Assembly: GCA_021299635.1 (NCBI GenBank)
Contig: JAJTFA010000001.1
Location: forward strand, 1 to 64,000
Reading direction: 5' to 3'
Source of the DNA: Sphingobacteriales bacterium
GTDB taxonomy: Bacteria; Bacteroidota; Bacteroidia; UKL13-3
Length of the DNA: 64,000 nt
In this document: positions 54,377-64,000 of the stretch, piece after piece
How positions within the stretch are numbered: the first letter of the stretch is position 1
How the letters are laid out: each line of letters opens with the position of its first letter
Notes under the pieces: generated by a model
What the model saw: only the letters and a program-made list of their open reading frames with translations
Databases searched by the model: none
What the model was told of the DNA's origin: nothing
Translations under genes and position numbers: made by a program

Positions 54377-55687
54377 TTAATTTTGATAATCTTTTATATC
54401 GTCATCGTTGAGCCATGCTTTGCCTTTTTCAAGCCACTTGGAAAGAAAGCCGCTGCCATGTTGTACGGGTTTATGTTCCTTCTTATCTTCATCTTCATGT
54501 GTGATCTCAACTTCATCTGCAGTATGTAATCCTTTTAGCACAAGGCCTACACCGGTAGCATACATTGGACTTTTAATTTCCTCTACAATAGATTTTGCAA
54601 TATGCTCATTCGGATAACCGATGCGTGCATCAATACCTGTTACAAACTCAACCAGTTTATCCAAGTGTTTCAATTGCGATCCACCACCCGTAATAACAAT
54701 ACCGGCATTGAGTTTGCGCTCAAGTCCTGAGCTTTTTATTTCATATAAAACCGATTCGAAAATTTCTTCTACACGCGCCTGAATAACCATGGCTAGATTT
54801 TTTACCGATACTTCTTTTGGCGGTCTGCCGTGGAATCCAGGTATACACACAATTTCATTTTCTTTATTCTCCTCTGCCAAAGCAGAGCCAAATTTTAGTT
54901 TAAGCAACTCAGCTTGATTGCGTAATACTTGGCAACCCTCTACAATATCATCAGTGATGATATTTCCTCCGAAAGGGATAACAGCAGTATGCCTAATGAT
55001 GCCATTTTTGAATATGGCTACATCTGTTGTTCCGCCACCAATATCAACCAGGCATACACCTGCTTCCATTTCTTCCATGGTTAAAACAGATTCTGCTGAT
55101 GAAAGCGGTTCCAGAATTAAATCGGCTACATCAAGTCCTGCGCGGTTTACACTCTTGTAAATATTTTTGATAGCATCTACATTACCTGTGATGATGTGAA
55201 AATTTCCTGATAGGCGCACGCCTGCAATACCAACAGGGTCGGTAACGTCAGTAAATTCATCCACCTGGTACTCCTGTGGTAACACATGAATAATTTTATC
55301 ACCCGGAGGCAATGCCAGATTAAAGGTATCTTTAATCAGTTTCTCAACGTCCTCTTTATTAATTTCATCTTCGGTATTGGTGCGGCTGATGGTGTTGCGG
55401 TGTTGTAAACTTTTAATATGCTGGCCTGCAATGCCTACGTGAACAGAGTTTATCTCAATGCGTATTTTGCCGTTAGCCATTGATTGTTTTGCCTTTTCTA
55501 CGGCTTCACGAATAGCTTTAACGGTTTTATCGATATTCCTTACCTCACCGCGAATAACTCCCAACGATTCGGCTTTACCCATTCCGAGTATTTCTACTTT
55601 CCCATGCTCATTGGTTGCTCCTACAATAGCACACACCTTTGTTGTACCTATGTCTAATCCTACAATTACTTTTTTGATATCCTCCAT
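54377..55687 (-). CDS. ftsA: Cell division protein FtsA
   Basis: Actin-like ATPase that anchors FtsZ to the membrane. 436 aa. The phosphate-1 motif is GLDIGTTKVCAIVGA, the SHS2-type 1C domain follows, and phosphate-2 is CLVDIGGGTTDVAIF. The adenosine motif is AGIVITGGGSQLKHLD. The C-terminus FLSKWLEKGKAWL has an amphipathic look and would be the membrane-targeting helix, though a polar tail DDDIKDYQN extends past it. It lies 39 bp upstream of ftsZ and 9 bp downstream of ftsQ. Confidence 0.96.
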   Translation of the reverse strand: MEDIKKVIVGLDIGTTKVCAIVGATNEHGKVEILGMGKAESLGVIRGEVRNIDKTVKAIREAVEKAKQSMANGKIRIEINSVHVGIAGQHIKSLQHRNTISRTNTEDEINKEDVEKLIKDTFNLALPPGDKIIHVLPQEYQVDEFTDVTDPVGIAGVRLSGNFHIITGNVDAIKNIYKSVNRAGLDVADLILEPLSSAESVLTMEEMEAGVCLVDIGGGTTDVAIFKNGIIRHTAVIPFGGNIITDDIVEGCQVLRNQAELLKLKFGSALAEENKENEIVCIPGFHGRPPKEVSVKNLAMVIQARVEEIFESVLYEIKSSGLERKLNAGIVITGGGSQLKHLDKLVEFVTGIDARIGYPNEHIAKSIVEEIKSPMYATGVGLVLKGLHTADEVEITHEDEDKKEHKPVQHGSGFLSKWLEKGKAWLNDDDIKDYQN

Positions 55688-55696
55688 ATGAGTTGA

Positions 55697-56497
55697 CTAA
55701 TTTTTTTTCTTACAAACAATTTGATTCCTGAATCTTAAGTCAATGCTGTTGTACTTATCCCATCCTACACGACTCAGTGCTTCTTTGTAAAACACCATCA
55801 GCTTATTAAACTTTGCCTCCATGTCATCCGTGTTCCCGAAATAGATGGTATGATTACCCACCTTTGGTACAAGGATTAATTCACTTTCGGCAGTAACAAA
55901 TATCTGTTCGATCTGGGCTTTCCAGAAAGCATCTTTATCAACATATGTGGCTATCTTAAACAGTTCACGCAGCACAAAAGATTCAATGGAATCGCGGTTT
56001 CGGTAACCTTCAAATATATTTCCGCTGGCCACAGGTACACGGGCTGTAAATGCAGTGCTAATAGGCATTTTGCCACCTTGTTGGTCAAGATAATAGCTGT
56101 CCCCTTCATTGTTCACAATACGTAAAATAGGCTCTCTTTGAGCAATGTGGATATGTACAATACCGTTCATATCTGTGAACACTTCTGCAGCTTTGATGAG
56201 CTTATTTTGTTCAAGTAATACTTCCAAACCTGGCAGATTCAATTCTGTTATTTTTTTACCAAGTAGTTTGTTTTCATCACCATCGGCACGCATGCTTCGG
56301 ATAACTGTTTCCCTGTCGATAAACAATAGCTCTTTTTCCGGCTGAATATGAACAACAATTTTGCTGCATGCAATTTCATCATGTGCTTTGTTAATAAACG
56401 CAAGGCTCATCACCATCCCTGTAAGTAGGAGCATCCATAAGAAAACGATGCCTGCCAAGCGCAGCCTTTTTAACCATATGTGTTTATCAAATTTCAC
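55697..56497 (-). CDS. ftsQ: Cell division protein FtsQ/DivIB-like
   Basis: 266 aa. One membrane segment at 10-33 (LRLAGIVFLWMLLLTGMVMSLAFI). A POTRA-type region (about 44-115, IHPEKELLFIDRETVIRSM) follows, then a beta domain with ISTAFTARVPVASGNIFEG. Part of the division complex with FtsL/FtsB/FtsW. The start overlaps the end of murC by 4 bp (ATGA), so it is translationally coupled. The sequence is diverged from proteobacterial FtsQ, and the assignment rests on topology and position. Confidence 0.85.
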   Translation of the reverse strand: MKFDKHIWLKRLRLAGIVFLWMLLLTGMVMSLAFINKAHDEIACSKIVVHIQPEKELLFIDRETVIRSMRADGDENKLLGKKITELNLPGLEVLLEQNKLIKAAEVFTDMNGIVHIHIAQREPILRIVNNEGDSYYLDQQGGKMPISTAFTARVPVASGNIFEGYRNRDSIESFVLRELFKIATYVDKDAFWKAQIEQIFVTAESELILVPKVGNHTIYFGNTDDMEAKFNKLMVFYKEALSRVGWDKYNSIDLRFRNQIVCKKKN

Positions 56498-57903
56498 TTT
56501 ACTGTAATGCGTTGCTCCAATAATATTTTAAGTGGTTCTACAAACTGATCTATATCTCCTGCACCAAGTGTTAGCAATACTTCTGGCTGTTTATGATCAA
56601 CGGTACTTAGTAGGTTAGCTTTGCTGCATAAACACTTTTCTTTAAGAGTCATTTTATTTAAAATCATTTCTGAACTAACGCCTTGTATAGGCAACTCGCG
56701 TGCAGGATAAATATCCATTAAAATTGCATCATCTGCCATAGAAAGACTCTCCGCAAACCCATCGGCAAAATCGCGTGTACGGCTATATAGGTGTGGTTGG
56801 AAAATGATGGTAATTTTTTTTCCGGCATACATTTGTTTCACTGAGCCTATAATAGCTCTGAGCTCTTCCGGATGGTGAGCGTAATCATCAATATAAAGAA
56901 GGTTTTTTGATTTAATGATGTATTCAAACCTACGTTTCACTCCGGTAAATGAGGATAGTCCTTCACGTAACTCTGTTTCAGTAATACCTGCATTAAGTGC
57001 TGCTGCAGATGCAGCTACAGCATTTTCTACATTATGTCTTCCTGGTATACCCAAGTAAAGTTTGGATATGGTTTGATTGAAGTAGTGCAAGTCAAACCAG
57101 TACCTGTCGCCTTCAATGGTTATATGATTAGCCCATACATCTGCCTGCTGAATAATGCTGTATGAGTATACCTGCTTTTGTTCTTTCATCTCTTCACTGA
57201 ACTCATCAAATAAATTCAGTTCTTTTTTTATGAAGAGCGTTTGGGTTACCTGTATGGCATAATCGGCAAATGATTTTTTCAGTGCATCATGTTCGCCATA
57301 AATATCAAGATGGTCTGCATCGGTTGAAGTAATGATACCGATAGCAGGATGAAGGGTAAGAAACGAGCGGTCAAATTCATCTGCCTCTACAACCATCCAC
57401 TGTTCTTTGCTAGATTTATTTGCTTTATGCAACAATAAGTTGGTACCATAGTTGGTTGATATGCCACCAAGAAATGCGGCAGTATCAATATGGCTTTGTT
57501 TAAGCAAATGAGCCAGTAGGGTGGAGGTAGTTGTTTTTCCGTGTGTGCCGGCTACGCCAATGGTTTGATAAGCATCGGTGATAATACCCAACACTTGCGA
57601 TCGTTTAAGAATGGTATAGCCTTGCTGTTGTAACCAGTTCCACTCACGGTGATCTTTCGGAACGGCCGGTGTAAGAACAACTAAACAATTTTCCTTGTTT
57701 AACTGCAATGCCTGCAAGTTTTCACCTAAATCCTCATAATGCACTGCAATACCTTCTGCAATAAGCTCCTTGGTTAGTGAAGTTTCTGTGCGGTCATACC
57801 CCAACACCTGAATACCCATGGAATGAAAATACCTTGCTATGGCACTCATACCAATACCACCTATTCCTAAAAAGTAAGCTTGTTTTATGGCGGCCTGATT
57901 CAT
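56494..57903 (-). CDS. murC: UDP-N-acetylmuramate--L-alanine ligase
   Basis: Adds L-Ala to UDP-MurNAc, the first peptide step of the peptidoglycan precursor. 469 aa. The N-terminal nucleotide site is GIGGIGMSAIARYFHSMG, the ATP P-loop is GTHGKTTTSTLLAHLL, and the catalytic loop is VVEADEFDRSFLTLHP. Later are PGRHNVENAVAA and YIDDYAHHPEELRA, with GAGDID at the end. Dcw cluster member, one base after the murG stop, overlapping ftsQ by 4 bp. Confidence 0.96.
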   Translation of the reverse strand: MNQAAIKQAYFLGIGGIGMSAIARYFHSMGIQVLGYDRTETSLTKELIAEGIAVHYEDLGENLQALQLNKENCLVVLTPAVPKDHREWNWLQQQGYTILKRSQVLGIITDAYQTIGVAGTHGKTTTSTLLAHLLKQSHIDTAAFLGGISTNYGTNLLLHKANKSSKEQWMVVEADEFDRSFLTLHPAIGIITSTDADHLDIYGEHDALKKSFADYAIQVTQTLFIKKELNLFDEFSEEMKEQKQVYSYSIIQQADVWANHITIEGDRYWFDLHYFNQTISKLYLGIPGRHNVENAVAASAAALNAGITETELREGLSSFTGVKRRFEYIIKSKNLLYIDDYAHHPEELRAIIGSVKQMYAGKKITIIFQPHLYSRTRDFADGFAESLSMADDAILMDIYPARELPIQGVSSEMILNKMTLKEKCLCSKANLLSTVDHKQPEVLLTLGAGDIDQFVEPLKILLEQRITVK

Positions 57904-57904
57904 G

Positions 57905-59002
57905 CTAATCTTTCTTTAACAGCTTAAGTAATTCATTGACTATACTCTCGGCAGCATCTGGCATATCAAACGTAGTAATATTGTTTTTTAGTTGCACCTG
58001 TTTTGCTTGATTCTGCAAGAGGCTTATGGCTTCGCCTGCCAGATTTTGTAATGCATCCTGATCTTTAATTAAAATGGCAGCTTGTCTTTCAACCAGTGCC
58101 ATAGCATTTTTGGTCTGATGATCCTCCGCCACATTAGGCGATGGAATTAGTATAACAGGTTTTTTTACATGTGCCAGCTCTGCAATACTTAAGGCGCCCG
58201 CTCTTGAAATAACTATATCTGCTACTGCATAAGCTAAATGCATATCATAGATGAACTCATATACTTTCAACCTCCCCGACTCCAATGCTTTACCGGTTTG
58301 ATAAAATGATTTTCCTGTTTGCCAAAGCAGCTGCACACCTGCATCCATATACTCCGTAAGTTGCTGCTTTATGCTTTGATTAATGGTTCGTGCACCTAAG
58401 CTTCCACCTATTATCAGAATGGTTTTTTTATCCGGGTTTAAACCGAAATGCTGGTACGCTTCAGTTTTATAATTTTCTATGTGATGCAAATCTTGCCTGA
58501 TTGGATTTCCTGTTTTAACAATTTTACGTGCAGGGAAAAATCGCTCCATACGATCATATGCAACGCAAATGGTATCAACCCGTTTTTTTAGTATTTTATT
58601 GGTAATGCCTGCATAGGAATTTTGTTCATGTATTACGGTAGGAATTTTTTTCATGGTAGCAGCATAAAGCAGGGCACCGCTTGCATAGCCACCAAAACCA
58701 ATAGCGGCATCAGGTTGGAATGATTTTATGATACGAAGTGACTTCCAAACACTATGTAAAACCTTAAAAGGAAACAGTAAATTCTTAATTGATAAACTTC
58801 TTTGCAATCCGCTAATCCATAAACCTATGATTGAATAACCTGCCTTGGGCACTTTCTCCATTTCCATTCTGTCCTTAGCACCCACAAATAATATATCTGC
58901 ATCAGGATATTTTTTTTGTAAAGCCTGCGCCACTGCAACTGCAGGATAAATATGCCCTCCTGTTCCACCACCACTGATAATTATTTTAAGATTTTTATTC
59001 AT
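57905..59002 (-). CDS. murG: UDP-GlcNAc:lipid I N-acetylglucosaminyltransferase
   Basis: Adds GlcNAc to lipid I to give lipid II on the inner membrane. 365 aa, GT28 fold. The first G loop is GGGTGGHIYPAVAVAQAL, followed by GFGGYASGALLYAA and HEQNSYAGITNKIL. The donor domain has ILIIGGSLGARTINQSI, SRAGALSIAEL and KPVILIPSPNVAEDHQ. It overlaps the upstream ftsW end by 8 bp, which indicates translational coupling. Confidence 0.96.
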   Translation of the reverse strand: MNKNLKIIISGGGTGGHIYPAVAVAQALQKKYPDADILFVGAKDRMEMEKVPKAGYSIIGLWISGLQRSLSIKNLLFPFKVLHSVWKSLRIIKSFQPDAAIGFGGYASGALLYAATMKKIPTVIHEQNSYAGITNKILKKRVDTICVAYDRMERFFPARKIVKTGNPIRQDLHHIENYKTEAYQHFGLNPDKKTILIIGGSLGARTINQSIKQQLTEYMDAGVQLLWQTGKSFYQTGKALESGRLKVYEFIYDMHLAYAVADIVISRAGALSIAELAHVKKPVILIPSPNVAEDHQTKNAMALVERQAAILIKDQDALQNLAGEAISLLQNQAKQVQLKNNITTFDMPDAAESIVNELLKLLKKD

Positions 59003-60197
59003 TGCCGGTTATAAGTGCATGTTCTTGGATACTTTTTTCTGTCTCTGCTTCAGGCTCGTCTTGCTCTACATATCTGCTAACACTCATAATTATGCCAAAA
59101 GCCACACTGGTAAGTAAAATGGAAGTACCTCCCTTACTCACCAATGGCAAGGTGAGTCCTGTTACCGGAAAAACATTTACGGCAACCGCCATATTAATAA
59201 GAGCCTGAAGCACCAGTGAAAAACTTAAACCCACAGCTATTAATGCACCAAATGCTTTAGGACTTTTTAATACAATACGTAGAGCACGATATAAGAAAAA
59301 CAAATAGAGCATAAGCATTATTAATGCGCCAACCAGTCCATACTCTTCTGCGATGATCGCATAAATGAAATCAGAATAAGCTTCGGGAAGAAAATTTCTT
59401 TCCGTGCTGTTGCCCGGCCATTTGCCAAATAATCCTCCGCTTGCAATGGCAATCTTTGCATGGTCGTTCTGGAAAGTTTTGTCGGGATCTATCTCAACTT
59501 TTCCAAAAGATTCTATTCTGTTTTTCCAGGTAAGCAAGCGGCCTGTGCCTTTCAATGCGCTTTCTGGCAGCAGAAATAAGGTGGTAAAAAACAAACCGCC
59601 AGCAAGTGCTACTATTCCGGTAATTAAAAGAAGGTGTTTAATTTTTACTCTTCCAATAAACATAATAAGAAAACAAGTAGAGAAGAGTACCAATGCAGTT
59701 GATAAATTTTCGGGCGCAATAAGCAGGCATATTACCGTGATATGGCCAAGAATGGGCAGAAAGGTCTTTTTAAAATCATCTATGGTATCCTGCTTTCTTG
59801 ATAGTTCCCGCGTTACAAACATAATAATAGCAAGCTTGGCTATATCTGATGATTGTATGGTGATGCCGAACAAGTTTACCCATCTTTTGGCACCATTTAT
59901 CTCTATGCCGAAAATGAGTGTATAAATGAGCAGCGGATAAGTAATCCAAAGCAGCAGTTTAGATAAACCGATGAAATACTTGTAATGAATGGAGTGAACA
60001 AAAAACATGATGAAGAATCCTGCGCAGAGTAAAACAGCCTGCTGCATTAAATAGAATTCAACATTGCCTCCATTCTTTTTATAAGCAAGTGCACCTGTTG
60101 AGCTGTATATGGCAAGCAGTCCCCAAATGGAGAGCATGAAAATTACGCCCCACATAAACATATCGCCACGCGGCCTTATGCGTTCCCAGGTACTCAT
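58995..60197 (-). CDS. ftsW: Peptidoglycan glycosyltransferase FtsW (SEDS)
   Basis: Division-specific lipid II polymerase of the SEDS family, 400 aa with about ten membrane helices. Motifs include FFVHSIHYKYF early, HITVICLLIAPENLSTAL in the middle, LPEAYSDFIYAIIAEEYGLVG with the conserved acidic extracellular loop, and VNVFPVTGLTLPLVSKGGTS before the last helix. Its end overlaps the murG start by 8 bp, and it starts 7 bp after murD. It is FtsW rather than RodA by its location in the dcw cluster. Confidence 0.95.
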   Translation of the reverse strand: MSTWERIRPRGDMFMWGVIFMLSIWGLLAIYSSTGALAYKKNGGNVEFYLMQQAVLLCAGFFIMFFVHSIHYKYFIGLSKLLLWITYPLLIYTLIFGIEINGAKRWVNLFGITIQSSDIAKLAIIMFVTRELSRKQDTIDDFKKTFLPILGHITVICLLIAPENLSTALVLFSTCFLIMFIGRVKIKHLLLITGIVALAGGLFFTTLFLLPESALKGTGRLLTWKNRIESFGKVEIDPDKTFQNDHAKIAIASGGLFGKWPGNSTERNFLPEAYSDFIYAIIAEEYGLVGALIMLMLYLFFLYRALRIVLKSPKAFGALIAVGLSFSLVLQALINMAVAVNVFPVTGLTLPLVSKGGTSILLTSVAFGIIMSVSRYVEQDEPEAETEKSIQEHALITGNE

Positions 60198-60204
60198 GTT
60201 TTTC

Positions 60205-61551
60205 TTAGAGTGCTTTTACTTCTTTTTTAAACTGACGACCTCTGTCTTCGTAGTTTTTAAATAAATCAAACGAAGCACAGGCAGGAGAAAGCAGCACGGC
60301 TTCGCCCGCTTTCGCAAGTTTCTGTGCCACATGCACCGCTTCATTCATCGATGAGGTGTTCACAATCATGTCTACCTCGGTTCCAAATGCTTCATGAATT
60401 TTTCGATTGTCGGTTCCAAGGCAAACGATAATGCGTACCTTTTCTTTTACCAGTTCTTTGAGTAGCTGATAATCGTTGCCTTTGTCAACACCACCTGCAA
60501 TCCAGATGGTAGGTTTTTCCATACTTTCCAACGCATACCAGGCTGAGTTAACGTTAGTAGCTTTAGAGTCGTTAATAAATTCAACACCTCCAACGCTCAT
60601 TACAGGTTCAAGTCGGTGTTCTACATTTTGAAAACTCATCAGACTTTCGCGGATGGTTTCCTTGCGGATGTTAAGCACCTGGCCAATAATGGCCGCAGCC
60701 ATGGAGTTGTAGCCGTTGTGACGGCCTTTTAGTGATAGTTCATTCATATGCATAATAAAGGGATTGTTTAGTTGTTCAGGTATTGTACAGATCATCAAGC
60801 CTTCTTTTACGTAGGCTCCAGGCTGTAAGGGTTCATCCCATGCAAAGGGTATGAGGGTAGCTTTGCCTTTTATCTGTTCTAAATTTTTTGAAGTGAGTTC
60901 ATCGTCTGCACAATAAATCAGTACATCATGCTGTAATTGATTTTGTGTGATACGGAATTTTGAATTGATATAATTCTGCAACTGATAATCATATCGGTCA
61001 AGATGATCAGGTGTTATATTCGTGATTACACCAATGTCGGCTCTGAAGGCGAACATATCATCCAATTGGAAACTACTCAGTTCAAGTACAACGTATGAAT
61101 AATCTCTGTCAAGAAGAATACGGGCATAACTTGTACCAATGTTTCCGCCAACTGCTACATCAAGTCCTGCAGTTTTTAATACATGATATACCAGAGAAGT
61201 GGTTGTCGTTTTGCCGTTGGTACCGGTAATACATATTTTTTTTGCTTGAGAGAATCGAGCTGCAAATTCAATTTCAGAAATTATTGGGATATGTTTGGCG
61301 AAAGCTTGTTTAACAACAGCTGCTGAATGAGGAATGCCCGGGCTCTTTATCAGTTCATCGGCATTCAGAATTAATTCAGCTGTATGTCTGCCTTCCTCAA
61401 ATGCAATGCCTGCTTCTGCTAATTCTTTTTTAAATTCCTCGCCAATTATTCCCATATCACTCACGAATACATCATACCCCTTCCGTTGCGCCAGCAATGC
61501 CGCACCGGTTCCGCTTTCTCCGCTTCCTAATATGACGATTCGTTTTGTCAA
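60205..61551 (-). CDS. murD: UDP-N-acetylmuramoyl-L-alanine--D-glutamate ligase
   Basis: Adds D-Glu to UDP-MurNAc-L-Ala. 448 aa. The N-terminal GSGESGTGAALLAQRKGYDV binds the UDP substrate, KICITGTNGKTTTTSL is the P-loop, and ITPDHLDRYDYQLQNYINSK with LKGRHNGYNSMAAA and FINDSKATNVNSAWYAL complete the Mur ligase set. LLSPACASFDLFKNYEDRGR is the MurD-specific C-terminal stretch. It is 2 bp downstream of mraY. Confidence 0.96.
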   Translation of the reverse strand: MTKRIVILGSGESGTGAALLAQRKGYDVFVSDMGIIGEEFKKELAEAGIAFEEGRHTAELILNADELIKSPGIPHSAAVVKQAFAKHIPIISEIEFAARFSQAKKICITGTNGKTTTTSLVYHVLKTAGLDVAVGGNIGTSYARILLDRDYSYVVLELSSFQLDDMFAFRADIGVITNITPDHLDRYDYQLQNYINSKFRITQNQLQHDVLIYCADDELTSKNLEQIKGKATLIPFAWDEPLQPGAYVKEGLMICTIPEQLNNPFIMHMNELSLKGRHNGYNSMAAAIIGQVLNIRKETIRESLMSFQNVEHRLEPVMSVGGVEFINDSKATNVNSAWYALESMEKPTIWIAGGVDKGNDYQLLKELVKEKVRIIVCLGTDNRKIHEAFGTEVDMIVNTSSMNEAVHVAQKLAKAGEAVLLSPACASFDLFKNYEDRGRQFKKEVKAL

Positions 61552-61553
61552 GC

Positions 61554-62822
61554 TTATCTGATTTTTAATGTGAGTATGGTGAAGATGGCTAGCATAATTC
61601 CGATAATCCAGAAACGCGTTACGATTTTTGATTCGTGATATCCACTTTTTTGATAATGGTGGTGTAGGGGCGACATTTTGAAAAGCCTGTGCTCACGCGC
61701 ATATTCAATACCGTGCTTGCGTTTCTGGTATTTAAAATAATATACCTGTAGAATCACAGATAAATTTTCAATAAGGAATATGCCACATAAAATAGGTATG
61801 AGCAGTTCTTTACGAACCATGAGTGCAAAAGATGCTATGATGCCACCCAATGCAAGACTTCCTGTATCGCCCATAAATACTTGTGCGGGATAGGCGTTAT
61901 ACCATAGGAACCCAACGCAGGCACCAACAAATGCACCGGCAAAAATCACCATCTCACCAAGGTGAGGGATGTACATGATGTTTAAGTATTTTGAGAAAAG
62001 GATATTCCCAGATACATATGCAAACACACCCAACGTTACTCCAATAATGGCTGAAGTGCCTGCGGCAAGTCCATCTATCCCGTCCGTAATATTTGCGCCA
62101 TTTGAAACAGCAGTAATAATGAAGATTACTACCAGCAGATAAATCCAATAGTTGTAATCTTTATAGTTTTCTCCAATAAATTTTAGAATATCGGCATAAT
62201 CAAAATATGTTTTTTTGAAGAAAGGTACTGTAGTAACGGTTGATCTTACATCTTTTGCCAACAAAAATTGGTTATCAATTATGGTGGTCTCCAGTTTGTT
62301 TTGTTCAATGAATTCGCTTGTAACTTGATCAGGTTTGTAGAATTCGCGCATCTTCACATTTTCATTATAATACAAAGTGGTGGCTACAATAATTCCCAAT
62401 CCAACCTGCCCCATAATTTTAAACCTACCAGCAAGGCCTTCTTTATTTTTCTTAAATACCTTGATATAATCATCAATAAAACCAACCAGACCTAGCCAGA
62501 TGGTTGAAATCACAATCAGTATGATATATACATTTTCTAGCCGGGCGAATAAAAGCGTGGGCAATAAAATAGCTCCCAGAATAATCAACCCGCCCATGGT
62601 TGGAGTACCTTGTTTTTGTTTTTCACCCTCCAGGCCAAGGTTTCTCACGGTTTCGGCTACTTGCATCCTGCGCAGCATTTCAATAAGTCTTTTACCAAAA
62701 ACCATGGATATAGTAAGTGATAAAATAATAGCCAGTGCAGCTCTGGTTGAGATGTATTGAAATGCTCCTGCTCCGGGCATATCAAATTGTTTATCTAAGT
62801 AGTTGAATAAATAATATAGCAT
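61554..62822 (-). CDS. mraY: Phospho-N-acetylmuramoyl-pentapeptide transferase
   Basis: Integral membrane enzyme that makes lipid I on undecaprenyl phosphate. 422 aa and about ten helices. The motifs are [38 protein letters not shown] with the aspartate pair, [29 protein letters not shown] and the loop [17 protein letters not shown]. It is longer than E. coli MraY (360 aa) because of an extra ~65-residue polar loop around residues 160-225 ([16 protein letters not shown]). It lies 9 bp after murE. Confidence 0.95.
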   Translation of the reverse strand: MLYYLFNYLDKQFDMPGAGAFQYISTRAALAIILSLTISMVFGKRLIEMLRRMQVAETVRNLGLEGEKQKQGTPTMGGLIILGAILLPTLLFARLENVYIILIVISTIWLGLVGFIDDYIKVFKKNKEGLAGRFKIMGQVGLGIIVATTLYYNENVKMREFYKPDQVTSEFIEQNKLETTIIDNQFLLAKDVRSTVTTVPFFKKTYFDYADILKFIGENYKDYNYWIYLLVVIFIITAVSNGANITDGIDGLAAGTSAIIGVTLGVFAYVSGNILFSKYLNIMYIPHLGEMVIFAGAFVGACVGFLWYNAYPAQVFMGDTGSLALGGIIASFALMVRKELLIPILCGIFLIENLSVILQVYYFKYQKRKHGIEYAREHRLFKMSPLHHHYQKSGYHESKIVTRFWIIGIMLAIFTILTLKIR

Positions 62823-62831
62823 AGTTGGATT

Positions 62832-64000
62832 TTATTTTTCAAACAGATTAAATAGTTCAATAAGGTTTTCTTTATCATCAAAGTGTTGCTTCACTCCTTT
62901 GGTTTCTTGGTAATTCTCATGGCCTTTCCCTGCTATCAGAATGATATCTCCTTTTTTTGCTGCTTTTACTGCGGCTTTAATAGCTTCCTTTCTATCGGTG
63001 ATGCGCAATGTTTTTTTAAAGTGTATGGGTTTTACACCTTTTTGCATGTCATCCAGAATCAGTTCGGGGTCTTCGTTTCTTGGGTTATCTGAAGTAAAAA
63101 TTACGCTTGTACTCAGCTCACTTGCTATATCGGCCATTACCGGACGCTTGGCTGCATCTCTGTTGCCACCGCAACCCACCACGGTAATTAGTTGTTCATT
63201 CTTTGTGCGTATTTCATTAATTGTATACAATACATTTTTGAGTGCATCAGGTGTATGGGCATAGTCAATGATTCCAATAATTCCTGTAGCGGAACGCACA
63301 TAGTCAAATCTTCCCTTAACCGCTTCAATGCTACTCAGGTGGGTTATTATTTCTTTTTTATCTTTACCAAGCAAAAACGCTGCCCCATAAGCTGCAAGGA
63401 TATTATACGCATTGAAATTGCCTACCAGTCTAAACCACGCTTCTTCACCATCAATATTCAGCAGCATACCGGTGAAATCGCTTTCAAGAATTTTACATTT
63501 AAAATCACCAATACTATTTAATGCATAAGTGTATCGTGTTGCTTTGGTGTTTTGCAACATCAGCATACCATTCCTGTCATCTTTGTTGGTTAGTGCAAAT
63601 GAATCTTCATTCACTTCATCAAATAATTTCTTTTTGGCTTTGATATAATTATCAAATGTGAGGTGATAATCGAGGTGATCGTGAGTAATATTATTAAAAA
63701 TGGTACCGGCAAAGTGTAGCCCTCTTATTCTATTTTGATCAATAGCGTGAGAACTGGCTTCCATGAAGCAATATTCGCATCCACGCTCAGCCATCAGGTT
63801 CAGTAGTTCATTAATTTTTATAGAATCAGGTGTGGTGTGAGTAGATGGTATTACCTCATCATCAATTTGATTTTGCACTGTTGATAACAAACCCACGTGA
63901 TGGCCAAATGAACGGAACAAGCGGAATAAAAGAGTCGCTACTGTTGTTTTACCATTGGTTCCGGTAATGGCAGTAAGTTTTAATTTTTTTGAAGGATGAT
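62832..64000 (-). CDS. murE: UDP-MurNAc-L-Ala-D-Glu--meso-DAP ligase, partial
   Basis: First gene of the dcw run in the window; its 5' part lies beyond the right edge. Reading continues from the edge through the P-loop TGTNGKTT just inside (about 63950-63975). Later motifs are STHTTPDS, the EASSHAID segment, the ITHDHLDYH substrate loop, YAHTPDALKN and the FTSDNPRNEDPE loop. DNPR is the signature of the meso-diaminopimelate-adding enzyme (lysine adders differ here), so the peptidoglycan is predicted to be DAP type. Confidence 0.93.
   Translation of the reverse strand, partial: HPSKKLKLTAITGTNGKTTVATLLFRLFRSFGHHVGLLSTVQNQIDDEVIPSTHTTPDSIKINELLNLMAERGCEYCFMEASSHAIDQNRIRGLHFAGTIFNNITHDHLDYHLTFDNYIKAKKKLFDEVNEDSFALTNKDDRNGMLMLQNTKATRYTYALNSIGDFKCKILESDFTGMLLNIDGEEAWFRLVGNFNAYNILAAYGAAFLLGKDKKEIITHLSSIEAVKGRFDYVRSATGIIGIIDYAHTPDALKNVLYTINEIRTKNEQLITVVGCGGNRDAAKRPVMADIASELSTSVIFTSDNPRNEDPELILDDMQKGVKPIHFKKTLRITDRKEAIKAAVKAAKKGDIILIAGKGHENYQETKGVKQHFDDKENLIELFNLFEK

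Overview
The window reads as chromosome of a member of the Bacteroidota, most likely a Chitinophagales/Sphingobacteriales-type lineage (inference). The signs are a giant secreted protein with a type IX secretion (T9SS) C-terminal sorting domain, several promoters of the Bacteroidota form TTTG-N19/20-TAnnTTTG, DUF5777, DUF4783 and DUF4403 proteins, a carboxypeptidase-regulatory-domain TonB receptor, a fused alpha/beta 2-oxoacid dehydrogenase E1, and a FtsZ ending in the NNSFLHDNVD-like tail. Base composition is moderately AT-rich and coding density is high.

Layout. 0.1-12.7 kb: one giant minus-strand modular adhesin-like gene with its terminator. 12.9-16.7 kb: initiator tRNA-Met, a TPR protein, ychF and glmM, all on the minus strand. 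16.8-18.8 kb: a tightly overlapping plus-strand trio (SAM methyltransferase, PAP2 phosphatase, ZIP transporter). 19.0-22.0 kb: a five-gene minus-strand operon of heme-binding lipoproteins, a DUF5777 barrel and a YceI protein. 22.1-26.0 kb: a YbiT-type ABC-F protein converging on a bifunctional RelA/SpoT. 26.0-27.8 kb: a tRNA-Leu preceded by two tandem copies of a 113-bp element that contains the first 18 nt of the tRNA, then trigger factor. 27.9-35.7 kb: envelope proteins, a trans-sulfuration enzyme, a DPM1-like glycosyltransferase, gmhB, rpe and a TonB receptor. 35.7-35.8 kb: SRP RNA on the minus strand. 35.9-49.3 kb: acyl-CoA carboxylase, two unknown exported proteins, gpmI, a DUF4783-nadC-DUF4403-DUF2238 group, fused E1, fructose-6-phosphate aldolase-type transaldolase and a CvfB-type S1 protein. 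49.4-52.6 kb: a transglutaminase-like exported protein, an unexplained 460-bp spacer, a caspase-like protein and two small envelope proteins. 52.7-64.0 kb: the division and cell-wall (dcw) cluster on the minus strand, in transcription order murE, mraY, murD, ftsW, murG, murC, ftsQ, ftsA, ftsZ, ending in a clear terminator.

Most of the window is housekeeping. The signals that deserve a second look are: the 113-bp tandem element sitting between a tRNA-Leu and its own promoter; an SRP RNA with a non-GGAA apical loop; an ABC-F protein whose sequence predicts one intact and one dead ATP site; the CX4CH cytochrome/DUF5777/YceI operon; a small stand-alone caspase-like protein; a degraded copy of a piece of tig 1 kb downstream; and the odd composition of the 50.7-50.95 kb spacer. 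I see no CRISPR array, transposase, integrase, phage gene or recognisable defence operon.
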